Source: Pseudomonas sp. LD120 (GTDB lineage Bacteria > Pseudomonadota > Gammaproteobacteria > Pseudomonadales > Pseudomonadaceae). From it: DNA of 64,000 bases. The notes below the pieces were generated by a model. That model was not told where the DNA came from. It worked only from the letters and a program-made list of their open reading frames with translations, and searched no databases. The position numbers were made by a program, and so were the translations under genes. The stretch is from the NCBI RefSeq assembly GCF_009861525.1, contig NZ_WVHL01000003.1:124001-188000 (forward strand). Direction: 5' to 3'. This document shows positions 14,176 through 23,675 of this stretch, one piece after another; positions within the stretch are counted from its first letter, which is position 1, and each line of letters opens with the position of its first letter.

Positions 14176-16596
14176 TTATTCCGCCAGTTTGTAGGCAATG
14201 ATGTAGTCGCCCATCTTGGTGCCCAGCGAGCCGTGGCCGCCCACGACCACCAGCACATACTGCTTGCCATCCTTGCCGGTGTAGCTCATCGGCGTGGCCT
14301 GGCCGCCCGCTGGCAGGCGGGATTTCCACAGTTCCTTGCCGTTTTTCACGTCATAGGCGCGGATGTACTGGTCCAGGGTGCCGCTGAGGAAGCCCACGCC
14401 ACCACCGGTGACCATGGAGCCACCCATGCTCGGTACGCCGATTGGCAGGCCGATCGGGATCGGCGAGCTGTCACGGCTGGTGCCGTTCTTGTGTTTCCAC
14501 ACCACTTTGTTGGTGGTCAGGTCGATACCGGCCACGTAGCCCCAGGCCGGTGCCTGGCAGGGTACGCCGAGCGGCGACATGAACGGGTGCATGATCACCG
14601 CGTAAGGCGCGCCAGCGTTGGGTTGCACGCCCGAGGTTTCGCTTTCGCGCTTGCTGTCGGCGGCGACTTCGGCGCGCGGCACCAGCTTGGACACGAAGGC
14701 CATGTAGTTCGGGCTGGTGAACAGCAACTGACGCACCGGGTCCAGCGAGACGCTGCCCCAGTTGAACACGCCGACGTTACCCGGGTAGATCAGGCTGCCC
14801 TGCACCGACGGCGGGGTGTATTGGCCTTCGTAGCGCAGTTCCTTGAACTGGATGCGGCACAGCATCTGGTCGAACGGCGTGGCGCCCCACATGGCTTTTT
14901 CATCCAGTGGCGGTGGCAGCAGGTTCAGGTCCGAGCGGGCCTGGGTCGGGGCGGTGTGGTCGCCTTCGACCGCGCCGGTCGGGGCCGGTACTTCACGAAT
15001 CGGCACGATCGGGGTGCCGTCGCGACGGTCCAGCACATACAGGCTGCCTTGCTTGGTCGGCTGGATCAGCGCGGGCTTGACGCCGTCCGCGGTCTTCATG
15101 TCGAGCAGGGTCGGCTGGCTGCCCACGTCCATGTCCCACAGGTCGTGGTGGGTGAACTGGTAGTTCCAGCGCAGCTTGCCGGTGTCGATGTCCAGGGCCA
15201 CGGTGCCGGCGCTGAATTTCTCGGCGCCTGCGGTGCGGTTGCCGCCCCATTGGTCCGGCATCTGGTTGCCCAGTGGCAGGTAGACCATGCCCAGTTTCTC
15301 GTCGACGCTGGCCAGGGACCACATGTTCGGCGAGTTGCGGGTGTAGGTCTGGCCTTCGGCCAGTGGCGCGGTTTCGTCGGGGTTGCCCGAATCCCAGTTC
15401 CACACCAAGTGACCGTCGTGCGCGTCGAAGGCGCGGATCACGCCGGACGGTTCGTTGATCGATTCGTTGTCGGTGACGTGACCGCCGATGATCACCAGGT
15501 TGCGGGTGATGGCGGCTGGCGAGGTGGAGTAGTAGCCGCCCGGGGTGAACGGGCCGATACCGGCTTTAAGGTCGACGGCGCCTTGGTTGCCGAAGTCTTC
15601 GCAGACCTTGCCGGTGTCGGCGTTGATGGCGATCAGGCGTGCATCGGCGGTGGGCAGGAACAGACGACGCGGGCAACTGGCAGCGATGGCCTGGCCTGCG
15701 GGAGACAGGGCGGACGGCTGGCTGATGGCATCGGAGTTCTTGTAGTTGGCTTCGTCGTAGTACGACACGCCACGGCAGGTCATGTGCGCCCAGCCACGGA
15801 AGTCGTCGCCGTTGGGGCCTTTGATCTGCGGGTCGAAGCGCCAGATTTCCTTGCCGGTGTCCGGGTCAAGGGCCAGCACCTGGCTGTGGGCGGTGCAGGC
15901 ATAAAGCATGCCGTTGACCTTCAGCGGGGTGTTCTGGTTGGTGATCTCCACCGGGTCCTTGGCGGTCGGCATGTCGCCGGTGCGGATGCGCCAGGCTTCC
16001 TGCAGCTTGCCGATGTTGTCCGGGGTGATCTGCTTCAGCGGCGAGTAGCGGTCGCCGAACTCGGTGCGGCCGTAGGCCTGCCAGTCACCATCAGGCATGG
16101 CTGGCGCAGTGCTGGTCATGTCGGCGCTGTCGCGGCCCAGGTCGCCGGAGATTTCCCCAGGGTGAGTGAACTGGCTGCCGATGGCGGCGCCACCGGCCAG
16201 GACCACGGCCACGCTCAGGGCCGCAGTACCCATGGGCGCCGGGCCATCGCGTAGCAGTGGGCGACGGAACCAGGGCAGCAGCAGGACCACGCCGAGGGCG
16301 AACCACAGCGACAGGCGTGGCACCAGTTGCCACCAGTCCAGACCGATTTCCCACAATGACCAGACGGTGCTGGCGAACAGCACCAGGGCATACAGACCCA
16401 GCGCCGCGCGTTTGCCGGCCAGCAGCAGAAGGCCGGTCAACGTCAGGCCGATGCCGGCCAGGACGTAATACAGCGAGCCGCCGAGCAGGCTCAGCTTGAT
16501 CCCCCCGGCCAGCAAGGCCAGGCCCATTAGTAGCAGCAAGATCCCGAGCAGGCTTGGCAGCCAGCGGCTCGGACTTGAAGCACCCTCTGTGCTCAT
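14176..16596 (-). CDS. gcd: Membrane-bound PQQ-dependent glucose dehydrogenase
   Basis: 806 residues from ATG 16596 (GGAG upstream; the frame extends to 16641 but without support). About five N-terminal membrane helices (to ~residue 140) anchor an eight-bladed quinoprotein beta-propeller in the periplasm. Propeller/PQQ signatures include GDWQAYGRTEFGDRYSPLKQ, LDPDTGKEIWRFDPQ and DLWDMDVGSQPTLLDM. It oxidises glucose to gluconolactone with electrons going to ubiquinone, the first step of the direct oxidative pathway and the basis of acid secretion and phosphate solubilisation. The upstream OprB porin supplies sugar and is probably cotranscribed (115-bp gap). The last 12 codons are included in a 130-bp tandem duplication that leaves the reading frame intact. 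Confidence 0.95.
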   Translation of the reverse strand: MSTEGASSPSRWLPSLLGILLLLMGLALLAGGIKLSLLGGSLYYVLAGIGLTLTGLLLLAGKRAALGLYALVLFASTVWSLWEIGLDWWQLVPRLSLWFALGVVLLLPWFRRPLLRDGPAPMGTAALSVAVVLAGGAAIGSQFTHPGEISGDLGRDSADMTSTAPAMPDGDWQAYGRTEFGDRYSPLKQITPDNIGKLQEAWRIRTGDMPTAKDPVEITNQNTPLKVNGMLYACTAHSQVLALDPDTGKEIWRFDPQIKGPNGDDFRGWAHMTCRGVSYYDEANYKNSDAISQPSALSPAGQAIAASCPRRLFLPTADARLIAINADTGKVCEDFGNQGAVDLKAGIGPFTPGGYYSTSPAAITRNLVIIGGHVTDNESINEPSGVIRAFDAHDGHLVWNWDSGNPDETAPLAEGQTYTRNSPNMWSLASVDEKLGMVYLPLGNQMPDQWGGNRTAGAEKFSAGTVALDIDTGKLRWNYQFTHHDLWDMDVGSQPTLLDMKTADGVKPALIQPTKQGSLYVLDRRDGTPIVPIREVPAPTGAVEGDHTAPTQARSDLNLLPPPLDEKAMWGATPFDQMLCRIQFKELRYEGQYTPPSVQGSLIYPGNVGVFNWGSVSLDPVRQLLFTSPNYMAFVSKLVPRAEVAADSKRESETSGVQPNAGAPYAVIMHPFMSPLGVPCQAPAWGYVAGIDLTTNKVVWKHKNGTSRDSSPIPIGLPIGVPSMGGSMVTGGGVGFLSGTLDQYIRAYDVKNGKELWKSRLPAGGQATPMSYTGKDGKQYVLVVVGGHGSLGTKMGDYIIAYKLAE

Positions 16597-16711
16597 AGTG
16601 TGGTTCTCCGTGACGTTAAGAATGTTCCCGCGCCTGTTCACTGTAGATGACGATCAGGCGCGGGCTTGGTTCAGCGAAAGTTGTGAGTGGCGTCGTTTTT
16701 GCCAAGCGGCT

Positions 16712-18091
16712 TTAGAACGAACTCTGGATCTTGATCCCGCCGATCAGGGCGTCGTCCACCTGGCTGACGCCACCGGGATGACGGATGTATTGCAGGTTGG
16801 GGCGCACGGTCAGCCAGTTGGCCAGGTGCACGCCGTAGTACAGCTCGGCGCTGTATTCGGTGTCCTGGGGCGGTAGGTAGCCGGGGTTGTCGTAGGCGTA
16901 GATCGCGCGGGCCTGGTTGCGGGCCTGGGCGTTCTTGCGGTACGCCGGGTTGACGTGGACCCGGGCCAGGGCGAAACCGATGTCGTCCTTGGCTCGGGCA
17001 TCGAACAGGCCCTTGTAGACCAGGCCGGCCTGGACGTAGTTGTCGATGGCGTTGGTCTTCTTGTCATGGGCGGTGACGTTGGCGAACAGGCTCAGGCCGC
17101 GGGAATGGTCGCTGGCGACGCTGGTGACTTGCTGTTGCGCACCGAACCACAGGCCGTGCTTGCTTGAGCTGCTGCGGTAGGCTTCGCCGCTCAGGGCCGC
17201 GCTCTGGCCGTTGCTGTCCTTGTACACGTCGCTGGCCTTGGCGCTGCTGTAGTAGTAGCCGGCGCGGTACTCACCGGCCAGGCCGTTGAGCTTGGGGGTC
17301 CACACCAGCTCCACCGGCAACAGAGTGCCTTGGGTGCCGCTGCCGCTGAGCTTGAAGCCGTTGTCGCGGTCCAGGTTCGACGGGTTCTGCTCATAGGCGC
17401 CGATCTGCGCATAGACCTCAGGCGTCAGGTGGTATTTGACCCGCAGGGCCCACTGGCTGACGGGCCAGTTGTACCAGACGCTGCCGGCCCAGTTGCCTAC
17501 CTGGGAGCCGCAGAACGCCAGGTTCTGGAAGTCGCAGGGGAAGCTGTTGAAGTCTTCGCCCTGGCCGAAGCGGCCGGCCTTGATGTCGAGCTTCTGGTCG
17601 AAGAATTTCTGCTGGTACCACATCTGCGTCAGGCGCCAGGTCTGGCCGCGGCCCCAGACTTCCTGGGCCGAGGTGAAGCCGCCGACCCGTGGGTCGTTGA
17701 TCCGGTCGTTGCTGATGTTGTCACCGTCGCGCTTGGTCACGGTCAGTTGGAACTCGGCGTCATCCCAGCCGAGGATCTTCTGCAGGTCCAGGTGGCTGCC
17801 GAAGGCAAACTGGTCGCTGTAGCGCGCGGTGCGGTCGTGGTCGTAGCCACCGTGCAGGTTGGCGCCCATCTCGCCGACGTAATCGACCTTGAAGTCGTAG
17901 CCTTTTTCCGCCAGCTCGGTGCGCGTGCCATTCCAGTCGCCGAGCATCCAGGGCGAGTCGTTGTCGAATGCCGGTGCGGCCTGGGCGCAGGCGGCAAACC
18001 CCAGGGCGCTGATCAGGCTCAGGGTTTTGGGCAAGGCAACGGGAATCAGGACAGCGCTGTCTTTTGGGCGCTGGAAAATCGGCATAGGCAT
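16712..18091 (-). CDS. oprB: Carbohydrate-selective porin, OprB family
   Basis: About 459 residues. The signal peptide ends near CAQAAPAF, and the mature N-terminus has the OprB hallmark SPWMLGDWNGTRTELAEKGY. The rest is a 16-stranded porin-like beta-barrel ending in Phe (KIQSSF), the BAM recognition signal. It allows diffusion of glucose and related sugars across the outer membrane and is coupled in position with gcd, which oxidises glucose in the periplasm. Start uncertain: ATG 18091 is preferred over 18139 because it gives a normal signal peptide; 18085 is also possible. This is the second OprB type found beside gcd rather than the one in the ABC glucose transporter operon (inference). Confidence 0.9.
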   Translation of the reverse strand: MPMPIFQRPKDSAVLIPVALPKTLSLISALGFAACAQAAPAFDNDSPWMLGDWNGTRTELAEKGYDFKVDYVGEMGANLHGGYDHDRTARYSDQFAFGSHLDLQKILGWDDAEFQLTVTKRDGDNISNDRINDPRVGGFTSAQEVWGRGQTWRLTQMWYQQKFFDQKLDIKAGRFGQGEDFNSFPCDFQNLAFCGSQVGNWAGSVWYNWPVSQWALRVKYHLTPEVYAQIGAYEQNPSNLDRDNGFKLSGSGTQGTLLPVELVWTPKLNGLAGEYRAGYYYSSAKASDVYKDSNGQSAALSGEAYRSSSSKHGLWFGAQQQVTSVASDHSRGLSLFANVTAHDKKTNAIDNYVQAGLVYKGLFDARAKDDIGFALARVHVNPAYRKNAQARNQARAIYAYDNPGYLPPQDTEYSAELYYGVHLANWLTVRPNLQYIRHPGGVSQVDDALIGGIKIQSSF

Positions 18092-18225
18092 TCGAGTCAG
18101 GTCTTTTTCTAGGAATAGGCAGAAGCAAGGGCAGGGCATCTGGCCTTGATCACAGGTGATCGAGGCGGCACGCCGCTGATTTCAAAAGGGAAGATGAAGC
18201 GATTCAGCTTCAGGGAGCCAAGGAT

Positions 18226-18256
18226 AAAGCGCTGTCTCGCCAAGAGAAAGCGCTTT
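18226..18256. promoter_or_regulatory. Inverted repeat AAAGCGCT/AGCGCTTT upstream of oprB
   Basis: An 8-15-8 perfect inverted repeat (18226-18233 and 18249-18256). The right half reads gAAAGCGCTTTt, a 10-bp palindrome resembling LacI-family operators. A terminator role for benE is possible because the T-run on the forward strand is short, but an operator for oprB-gcd is as likely. The same palindrome occurs at 29618-29627. Confidence 0.4.
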
Positions 18257-18309
18257 TATTGACATGAACCGTTTCGGATTCGGTAACAGTGATCGGGCAC
18301 GATCCGCGC

Positions 18310-19512
18310 TCAGCGAGGCGTGACGGCCTCGGCGAGGCTGTTTTTTTGCCGGGTGTAGCTCAGTGCGAAGTGCGCCACCAGGCCGAAAATCAGCCCCCAG
18401 AACGCAGCGGCCAGGCCCAGGAAGCTCATGCCCGAGGCGGTCACCAGGAAGGTGATCAAGGCGGCTTCGCGTTGTTTCTCATCGGCCATGGCGCCGCTCA
18501 AGCCGGCACTGATGGCGCCGAACAGGGCCAGGCCGGCCAGGGCCGCGATCAACTCCTTGGGCAGGGCGGCGAACACCGAGGCCAGGGTCGCGCCGAAAAT
18601 CCCCATGAGGAGGTAGAACAGACCGCAGGCGATCCCGGCGATGTAGCGTTTGTCCTTGTCTTCGTGGGCTTCGCGACCGGTGCAGATGGCGGCAGTGATG
18701 GCGGCAAGGTTGATGCCGTGGGAGCCGAACGGCGCCAGCAGCGCTGAGGTGATGGCGGTCCAGGACACGATCGAGCGCGCCGGGGTGGTGTAGCCGGCGC
18801 TGCGCATCACCGCCATGCCCGGCACGTATTGCCCGGTCAGGGTCACCAGGGCCAGGGGCAGGCCGATGTTGACGATGGCGTGCCAGTTCCACTCGGGGGC
18901 GATGAAGATCGGTTCGGCCAGGGCCAGGGTGATGGAGCCGCCGTCGAACTCGCCAAGGCCGGTGGCCACGGCGCAGCCTACCAGCAGCACGGCGAGAATC
19001 GCGTAGCGTGGCGAGAAGCGTTTGCCCAGCAGGTAAGCGGCGATCATTGCCAGCACCAGGGCCGGTTGCAGGGTGACCGACGTGAACAGCCCGGCGCCGA
19101 AGCGGAACAGGATGCCCGCCAGCATGGCGGCGGCAATGGCTTTGGGCAGGCGGCTCATGAGCTTGTCGAAGGCCCCGGACAGGCCGAGCGCGGCGATGAT
19201 CAGCGAAGCCACGACATAGGCGCCGATGGCCTGGGGCAGCGACACCGTGGGCAGCATCGACACCAGCAGCGCTGCGCCGGGAGTGGACCAGGCGGTGATC
19301 ACCGGCACTTTCAGGCGCCAGCTCAGCAGCAGGCCGGTGAGGCCGCTGCCGATGGAAATGGCCCAGATCCAGGACGACACCTGGTCACTGGGCATATGGG
19401 CTTCGCGGGCGGCCTGGAACACGATGATCAAGGGGCCGGCGTAGGAAATGATCACGGCGATCAGGCCGGCGATCACGGCGGAGAGGGACAGGTCCTTGCT
19501 GAGGCTGTGCAT
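18310..19512 (-). CDS. BenE/YdcO-family benzoate or aromatic acid:H+ symporter
   Basis: 400 residues with about 12 membrane helices. The N-terminal SLSAVIAGLIAVIISYAGP and the central QYVPGMAVMRSAGY block are typical of BenE family transporters (inner membrane, proton-coupled uptake of benzoate-like acids). The substrate cannot be read from the sequence and no benzoate catabolic genes are nearby, so the BenE name is by family only. It is divergent from a MocR-type regulator (start 19830), with an AT-rich 317-bp region and a perfect 18-bp palindrome between them, which suggests control by that regulator. Confidence 0.82.
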   Translation of the reverse strand: MHSLSKDLSLSAVIAGLIAVIISYAGPLIIVFQAAREAHMPSDQVSSWIWAISIGSGLTGLLLSWRLKVPVITAWSTPGAALLVSMLPTVSLPQAIGAYVVASLIIAALGLSGAFDKLMSRLPKAIAAAMLAGILFRFGAGLFTSVTLQPALVLAMIAAYLLGKRFSPRYAILAVLLVGCAVATGLGEFDGGSITLALAEPIFIAPEWNWHAIVNIGLPLALVTLTGQYVPGMAVMRSAGYTTPARSIVSWTAITSALLAPFGSHGINLAAITAAICTGREAHEDKDKRYIAGIACGLFYLLMGIFGATLASVFAALPKELIAALAGLALFGAISAGLSGAMADEKQREAALITFLVTASGMSFLGLAAAFWGLIFGLVAHFALSYTRQKNSLAEAVTPR

Positions 19513-19829
19513 GGCATCTCGACTGGGCGTGGGGGAAGGGGGATTGAGTCGATTGGGTTGGCGCTTGTGGAGTGTATTTCAATCAATTGAATCGATTCAA
19601 TTTATTCTCGAGCGAAGGAGTCCGAATATTGCCTCACGTACGTCGATTTCATTAATAAGATATTGATTTTTAATGATTTTTTGCTTTAAAAAATTATCTT
19701 GCATCGTCGGAATGCCTTTCTTAGTATTTTTTGATCGAATCAATGCTTTCATTGGTTCGACGTTAATGGTGGGTAAAGGCCTGTGATATGCTTCGGTCCA
19801 CTTCACGCAGCCGATGGTCATCAGCCTCC
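19513..19829. other. AT-rich divergent promoter region of benE-like and mocR-like genes
   Basis: Clearly lower G+C than its surroundings. It holds a perfect 18-bp palindrome (19585-19602) and a second imperfect TTGAT-CGA-ATCAA repeat near 19730-19742. A 74-codon open frame on the minus strand (to 19821) has no ribosome site and is not regarded as a gene. Confidence 0.5.
19585..19602. promoter_or_regulatory. Perfect 18-bp palindrome, candidate operator
   Basis: AATTGAATCGATTCAATT is its own reverse complement. It is centred about 80 bp upstream of the benE-like start codon. MocR-type regulators normally bind direct or inverted repeats in divergent promoter regions, so it is a candidate site for the neighbouring regulator. 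Confidence 0.5.
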
Positions 19830-21218
19830 ATGTGGGTTCCCCAGTTAAACGAGTTCAACCAGCCGGTCTATCTGTCCATCGCCGACGCCTTGGCGCGTGA
19901 TATCAGCAGCGGCCTGTTGAACGACGGTGATCGCCTGCCGACGTTGCGGGAGCTGGCGGTGACCCTCAACGTCACCCCCGGCACCATCAGTCGTGCCTAC
20001 AGCGAAGCCCAGCGTCGCGGCCTGGTGCAAGGTGAGGTGGGGCGCGGTACTTATGTGTTGGCGCAACCGCCGCAGGGGTTGCCTGAAGGCTCCAGTGCTC
20101 CGTCCTTGTCCCTTGGGCAGTCCGAAACCCTCGACCTGTCGATCATCAAGCCCTACAGCGAAACCCTGGAGTACTGGTTGCGCGGCGCTCTGGTGGGCAT
20201 GGCCCGCAGCAGCGACTTTGGTCGTGCCCTGGACTACGCCCCCGACGGCGGTCATCCGGCCCACCGCGAAGCCGGTGCCCAGTGGTTGCGACACTCCTTG
20301 CCCGAGGTCCATTGGCAACAGGTGGTGATGACTGCCGGCGCCCAGCACGGGCTGATGGTGGCCATCAGCGCCCTGAGTAATGCCGGTGACCTGGTGCTTT
20401 GTGAGTCGTTGACGTACCCGGGCATCATCTCCGTGGCCCATGGTCTGGAGCGGCGCCTGCGAGGCGTGGCGATGGATGAGGAAGGCATGCTGCCCGAGGC
20501 CTTGCGCGAGCAGTGCCTACGGGAAAAACCGGCGTTGCTGGTGTGCGTCGCCACTTGCCAGAACCCCACCACGGCGATCATGTCGCCGCGGCGTCGGGCG
20601 CAGATCGCAGCGCTTGCCGAGGAGTTCGACTTTCTGATCGTCGACGACGATATCTACGGTTTCCTTGCCACCGATCCGGGGATCAAGCCGCTGTCGACCT
20701 ATGCACCGGAGCGCTCGGTGTACCTCACCAGCCTGTCCAAGGCGATCATGCCGGCGTTGCGGATCGGTTATCTGTACAGTCCGCCGAAGTTACTGTCGCG
20801 CCTGAGTGCCATGGTACGCAGCAGCGTGTGGATGCCGTCGCCCCTGACGGCGCAGATGGCCAGCAATGTGATTGTCGAAGGCTTGGATCGCAAGCTGGTG
20901 CAGACCCAGCGCAGCGAGGCGGCGGCGCGCCAGGCGATTGCCCGGGAGGTGTTTGCCGGCCTGCAGATGCAGACCCAGCCCCACAGCTATCACTTGTGGC
21001 TGACCTTGCCAGCGCCCTGGACCGGTGATGAGTTCGCCACCCTGGCCCGGGCCAATGGCGTGCGGGTGATGAGTGGCAGCCAGTTCCAGGTGGAGCGTGG
21101 CGCCAGCTCCCGTTGTGTACGGGTGGTGCTGATGTCGCCGACGACCCAGGACGAGTTGCGTTTTGCCCTGACCCAATTGGCCAGCCTGATAGAGACCGAC
21201 CCCCGGCGTTACTTCTGA
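19830..21218 (+). CDS. MocR-type regulator (GntR HTH fused to class I aminotransferase fold)
   Basis: 462 residues from ATG 19830. The N-terminal GntR-type winged helix (DGDRLPTLRELAVTLNVTPG, then TISRAYSEAQRRGLV) is followed by a fold-type I PLP-binding domain. PLP contacts visible are CQNPTTA, the Asp of IVDDDIYG, and the Schiff-base Lys in LTSLSKAIMPALRIGYL. Members use PLP or a PLP-amino acid adduct as ligand and usually control an adjacent divergent gene, here the BenE-like transporter. An upstream in-frame ATG at 19788 is less likely. Catalytic aminotransferase activity is usually absent in this family. Confidence 0.85.
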   Translation: MWVPQLNEFNQPVYLSIADALARDISSGLLNDGDRLPTLRELAVTLNVTPGTISRAYSEAQRRGLVQGEVGRGTYVLAQPPQGLPEGSSAPSLSLGQSETLDLSIIKPYSETLEYWLRGALVGMARSSDFGRALDYAPDGGHPAHREAGAQWLRHSLPEVHWQQVVMTAGAQHGLMVAISALSNAGDLVLCESLTYPGIISVAHGLERRLRGVAMDEEGMLPEALREQCLREKPALLVCVATCQNPTTAIMSPRRRAQIAALAEEFDFLIVDDDIYGFLATDPGIKPLSTYAPERSVYLTSLSKAIMPALRIGYLYSPPKLLSRLSAMVRSSVWMPSPLTAQMASNVIVEGLDRKLVQTQRSEAAARQAIAREVFAGLQMQTQPHSYHLWLTLPAPWTGDEFATLARANGVRVMSGSQFQVERGASSRCVRVVLMSPTTQDELRFALTQLASLIETDPRRYF

Positions 21219-21313
21219 GTCGGCCCGATGAGCGGCTGCGCCGTTCAATGCAGCAGGCGTGCTCGGCACAGGACAGATGCTGTGTTGAGCAAGCCTGCTC
21301 CCACGGCACGACC

Positions 21314-23353
21314 TTAGAAGGTCGTGCGCAAGCCCAACTGGACACTGCGCCCGGCGGCCGGCGCGATGTCCCGCAGGATTGAGCTGGCGTAGCGCACGGT
21401 CTGATTGGTCAGGTTCTCGCCCTTGACGAAGGCCAGCCACTGGCTATGGCCGATGTCGAAGCGATAGCCGGCGCTGGCGCCAAAGGTGGTGTAGCCATCG
21501 GTGCTGCTTTCGTGGTCCGGCACGCGGCCCTGGCCGGCAGCGTGCTGCACGTCCAGGCGTGCCTGCCAGCGATCCAGTTCCCACAGCAGGCCGCTGTTCA
21601 GGCGCAGCGGAGCAATGCGCGGCAGGTCCTGGCCGTTGTCGAGGTTCTTGGCCCGGGTGTAGTCGCCGGACAGCTCCAGGGCGAACTTGCCGTAGGCGCT
21701 TTCCCCCAGCGCCCAGCGATCCTGAGCTTCGATCCCGGTAAAGCGTGCCCGGACCCCGGAATAGGCATATTCGGGAACCCCGTCTGCGGCTTCTTCGCCT
21801 TCATCGTTGAGGGTCCGTCCCGTGCCCAGCAGGCCGATGTAGTTGGAGAAGTGGCTGTAGAACACTCCGACACTGCCTTTATGCACACCGTTGTCGAAAC
21901 GCAGGGCCAGGTCGCTGGATACCGCCTTTTCCTTGGACAGCTTGGCGCTGCCCACTTCATAGGTGCCGGTGGCGACGTGGGCGCCGTTGGCATACAGCTC
22001 ATAGAAGGTTGGGGCGCGTTCGGTGTAGCCCAGGGTCGCGGCCAGGGACCAGACCGGGGTCAGGGTATAGACCGCGCCCGAGGACAGGCTGCCGGCAGTG
22101 AAGCTGTTGGACTTGTCGGCCTGGGCAAAACGCTCGTTGCCTTTGCCGTCCGGGTCCACAGTGGTGTGTTCCAGGCGCCCGCCGAGGCTGAGTCGCAGGC
22201 GCTCGGTGGCTTGCAGTTCTTCAAGAATGAATAGCGCGCCGCTGTTGGTGTCGGTCTGCGGGACGAAGGCTTCTTCGCCCAGGGCGGAGAACTCGTTGCG
22301 ATTGACCTGGGCGCCGATCACCCCTTCCAGCGGGCCGATGGGTTGGTGCCGGGCCTCGACCCGGGCCTCGTAGCCTTTGTTCTTGAAGGTGGTGCCGGTT
22401 TCGCCGCCTTCGATCTCGCGGTGTTGGTAATCGGTGTAGCCGGCGTTGAACTTGAGCGCACTGAACGGCCCCTGGAGGTTGCGCAGTTCCGAGGCGAAGG
22501 CGTAGTGGTCCTGCTTCATGCGGATACGCACGTCGTCTTCGGCGGGGGAGCCGTAGTTGGCGTCGTAGTTGCTGTAGGACAGGCCGGCATAACCGTCATC
22601 CCAGGTGTAGGAACCGCCAATGGCGCCGCCGTCCTGGCGCCCGTCGCTGTTGCCCAGGCGACCTTTCTTACCGTCACCCTCTTCACTGGCCGGAGCATGG
22701 CGGCTGCGGGCGTCACCCGGAATCTTCAGGTCATTGAACTGGCGCGAATTGGCGTCCAGGTGCAGGGCGAAGGTGCCGTTGCCGGCCTCCAGTTTGCCGG
22801 CGCTGCTGCGGGTGGTGTCGGCGCCGCCGTAACGCAGCTCTCCGGCCCCCTGAATGCCCTCGATGGCGTCGGTAGGAATGCGATTGTCGAAGCTGTTGAT
22901 CACCCCGCCAATGGCGTTGCCGCCATACAACAGCGCTGCCGGGCCTCGGACGATTTCGATGCGTTCGACGTTGACCGGGTCCAGTGGCACGGCGTGGTCG
23001 TAGGACAACGACGAGGCGTCCAGTGCGCCAACGCCGTTTTGCAGAATGCGGATGCGGTCGCCATCCAGGCCGCGTATCACCGGGCGGCTGGCCCCCGGGC
23101 CGAAGTAGGACGAGGACACGCCAGGTTGTTTGTTCAGGGTTTCACCGAGGCTGCCCTTTTGTTCCAGGGTCAGTTGCTCACCTTCCAGCACCGTAGTGGG
23201 GGCGGCCAGTTGCGAACGGCCCAAGGGGTTGGCGGTGATGACCTGCTGAGGCAAATCCAGGGCTTGGGCCTGGGATGCGATCAGCAAGGCGGCGGGCAAC
23301 GGCGACAAGCGCCACACTAAAGAGCGAGCAGGGCGGGGGATAGAGAGGGACAT
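21314..23353 (-). CDS. znuD: TonB-dependent outer membrane receptor, ZnuD-like
   Basis: 679 residues. A signal peptide (cut near SQAQA) is followed by a plug domain (~45-160; LNKQPGVSSSYFGPGASRPVIRG region, VERIEIVRGPAALLYGG) and a 22-strand barrel ending in Phe (LGLRTTF). The overall sequence, with short extracellular loops and the plug motif, matches ZnuD-type zinc receptors, including the zinc-repressed receptor PA0781. A Zur-box-like element lies 89 bp upstream (23442-23459), supporting induction in zinc limitation. Zinc as substrate is inferred from family and operator; a haem or other metal substrate is not excluded. Confidence 0.82.
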   Translation of the reverse strand: MSLSIPRPARSLVWRLSPLPAALLIASQAQALDLPQQVITANPLGRSQLAAPTTVLEGEQLTLEQKGSLGETLNKQPGVSSSYFGPGASRPVIRGLDGDRIRILQNGVGALDASSLSYDHAVPLDPVNVERIEIVRGPAALLYGGNAIGGVINSFDNRIPTDAIEGIQGAGELRYGGADTTRSSAGKLEAGNGTFALHLDANSRQFNDLKIPGDARSRHAPASEEGDGKKGRLGNSDGRQDGGAIGGSYTWDDGYAGLSYSNYDANYGSPAEDDVRIRMKQDHYAFASELRNLQGPFSALKFNAGYTDYQHREIEGGETGTTFKNKGYEARVEARHQPIGPLEGVIGAQVNRNEFSALGEEAFVPQTDTNSGALFILEELQATERLRLSLGGRLEHTTVDPDGKGNERFAQADKSNSFTAGSLSSGAVYTLTPVWSLAATLGYTERAPTFYELYANGAHVATGTYEVGSAKLSKEKAVSSDLALRFDNGVHKGSVGVFYSHFSNYIGLLGTGRTLNDEGEEAADGVPEYAYSGVRARFTGIEAQDRWALGESAYGKFALELSGDYTRAKNLDNGQDLPRIAPLRLNSGLLWELDRWQARLDVQHAAGQGRVPDHESSTDGYTTFGASAGYRFDIGHSQWLAFVKGENLTNQTVRYASSILRDIAPAAGRSVQLGLRTTF

Positions 23354-23441
23354 CGGTGATTCCTTGGCAAGCGTTGCGCAGTGCGCGTTGAGTCAGAAAA
23401 CAGGCGGGACACGGGCCCCTGAATGCGGGGGAGTGGTTGTT

Positions 23442-23459
23442 TGTTGATACAATATAACA
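23442..23459. promoter_or_regulatory. Candidate Zur box upstream of znuD-like gene
   Basis: TGTTGATACAATATAACA reads on the minus strand as TGTTATATTGTATCAACA, close to the Pseudomonas Zur operator core GTTATA-n-TATAAC with one mismatch per arm. The rpmE2 gene at 35075 has a similar element. Confidence 0.6.
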
Positions 23460-23675
23460 TCTCTTTTGTTTTGGAATGCCAGGAACTTTCCGCTTGTCTG
23501 CTCCGCCTCTGTGCTAGACGCCGGTGAAGGCGTCGATCGCCGATTCGCGCTGAAGGTTGCCTGAAACCGTCCCCAGTGCTGCTAGCGACTACAGTTAAAA
23601 CCGATGCTCTGGCGCGCACGCATGCCCTCGGATAAGGTGCGCGACTTCTTTTCTTTCTTCGCTCGAAGGCCTGGC

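Larger units (their letters stand above)
13955..14214. repeat. 130-bp perfect tandem duplication over the gcd 3' end
   Basis: Bases 13955-14084 are repeated without a mismatch at 14085-14214. The unit contains the last 12 sense codons and stop of gcd, the intergenic spacer and the whole Rho-independent terminator. Copy 2 is the functional gene end; copy 1 is a promoterless remnant downstream of it. Perfect identity implies a recent event, or an assembly artefact. Confidence 0.92.

Noticed and set aside
13822..14329. Open frames that repeat the peptide MGDYIIAYKLAE-like antisense blocks
   Set aside because: They arise from the tandem duplication of the gcd 3' end and have no start signal.
19597..19821. 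74-codon open frame on the minus strand in the AT-rich region
   Set aside because: No ribosome site, no family resemblance, overlaps the promoter region and the start of the MocR gene.
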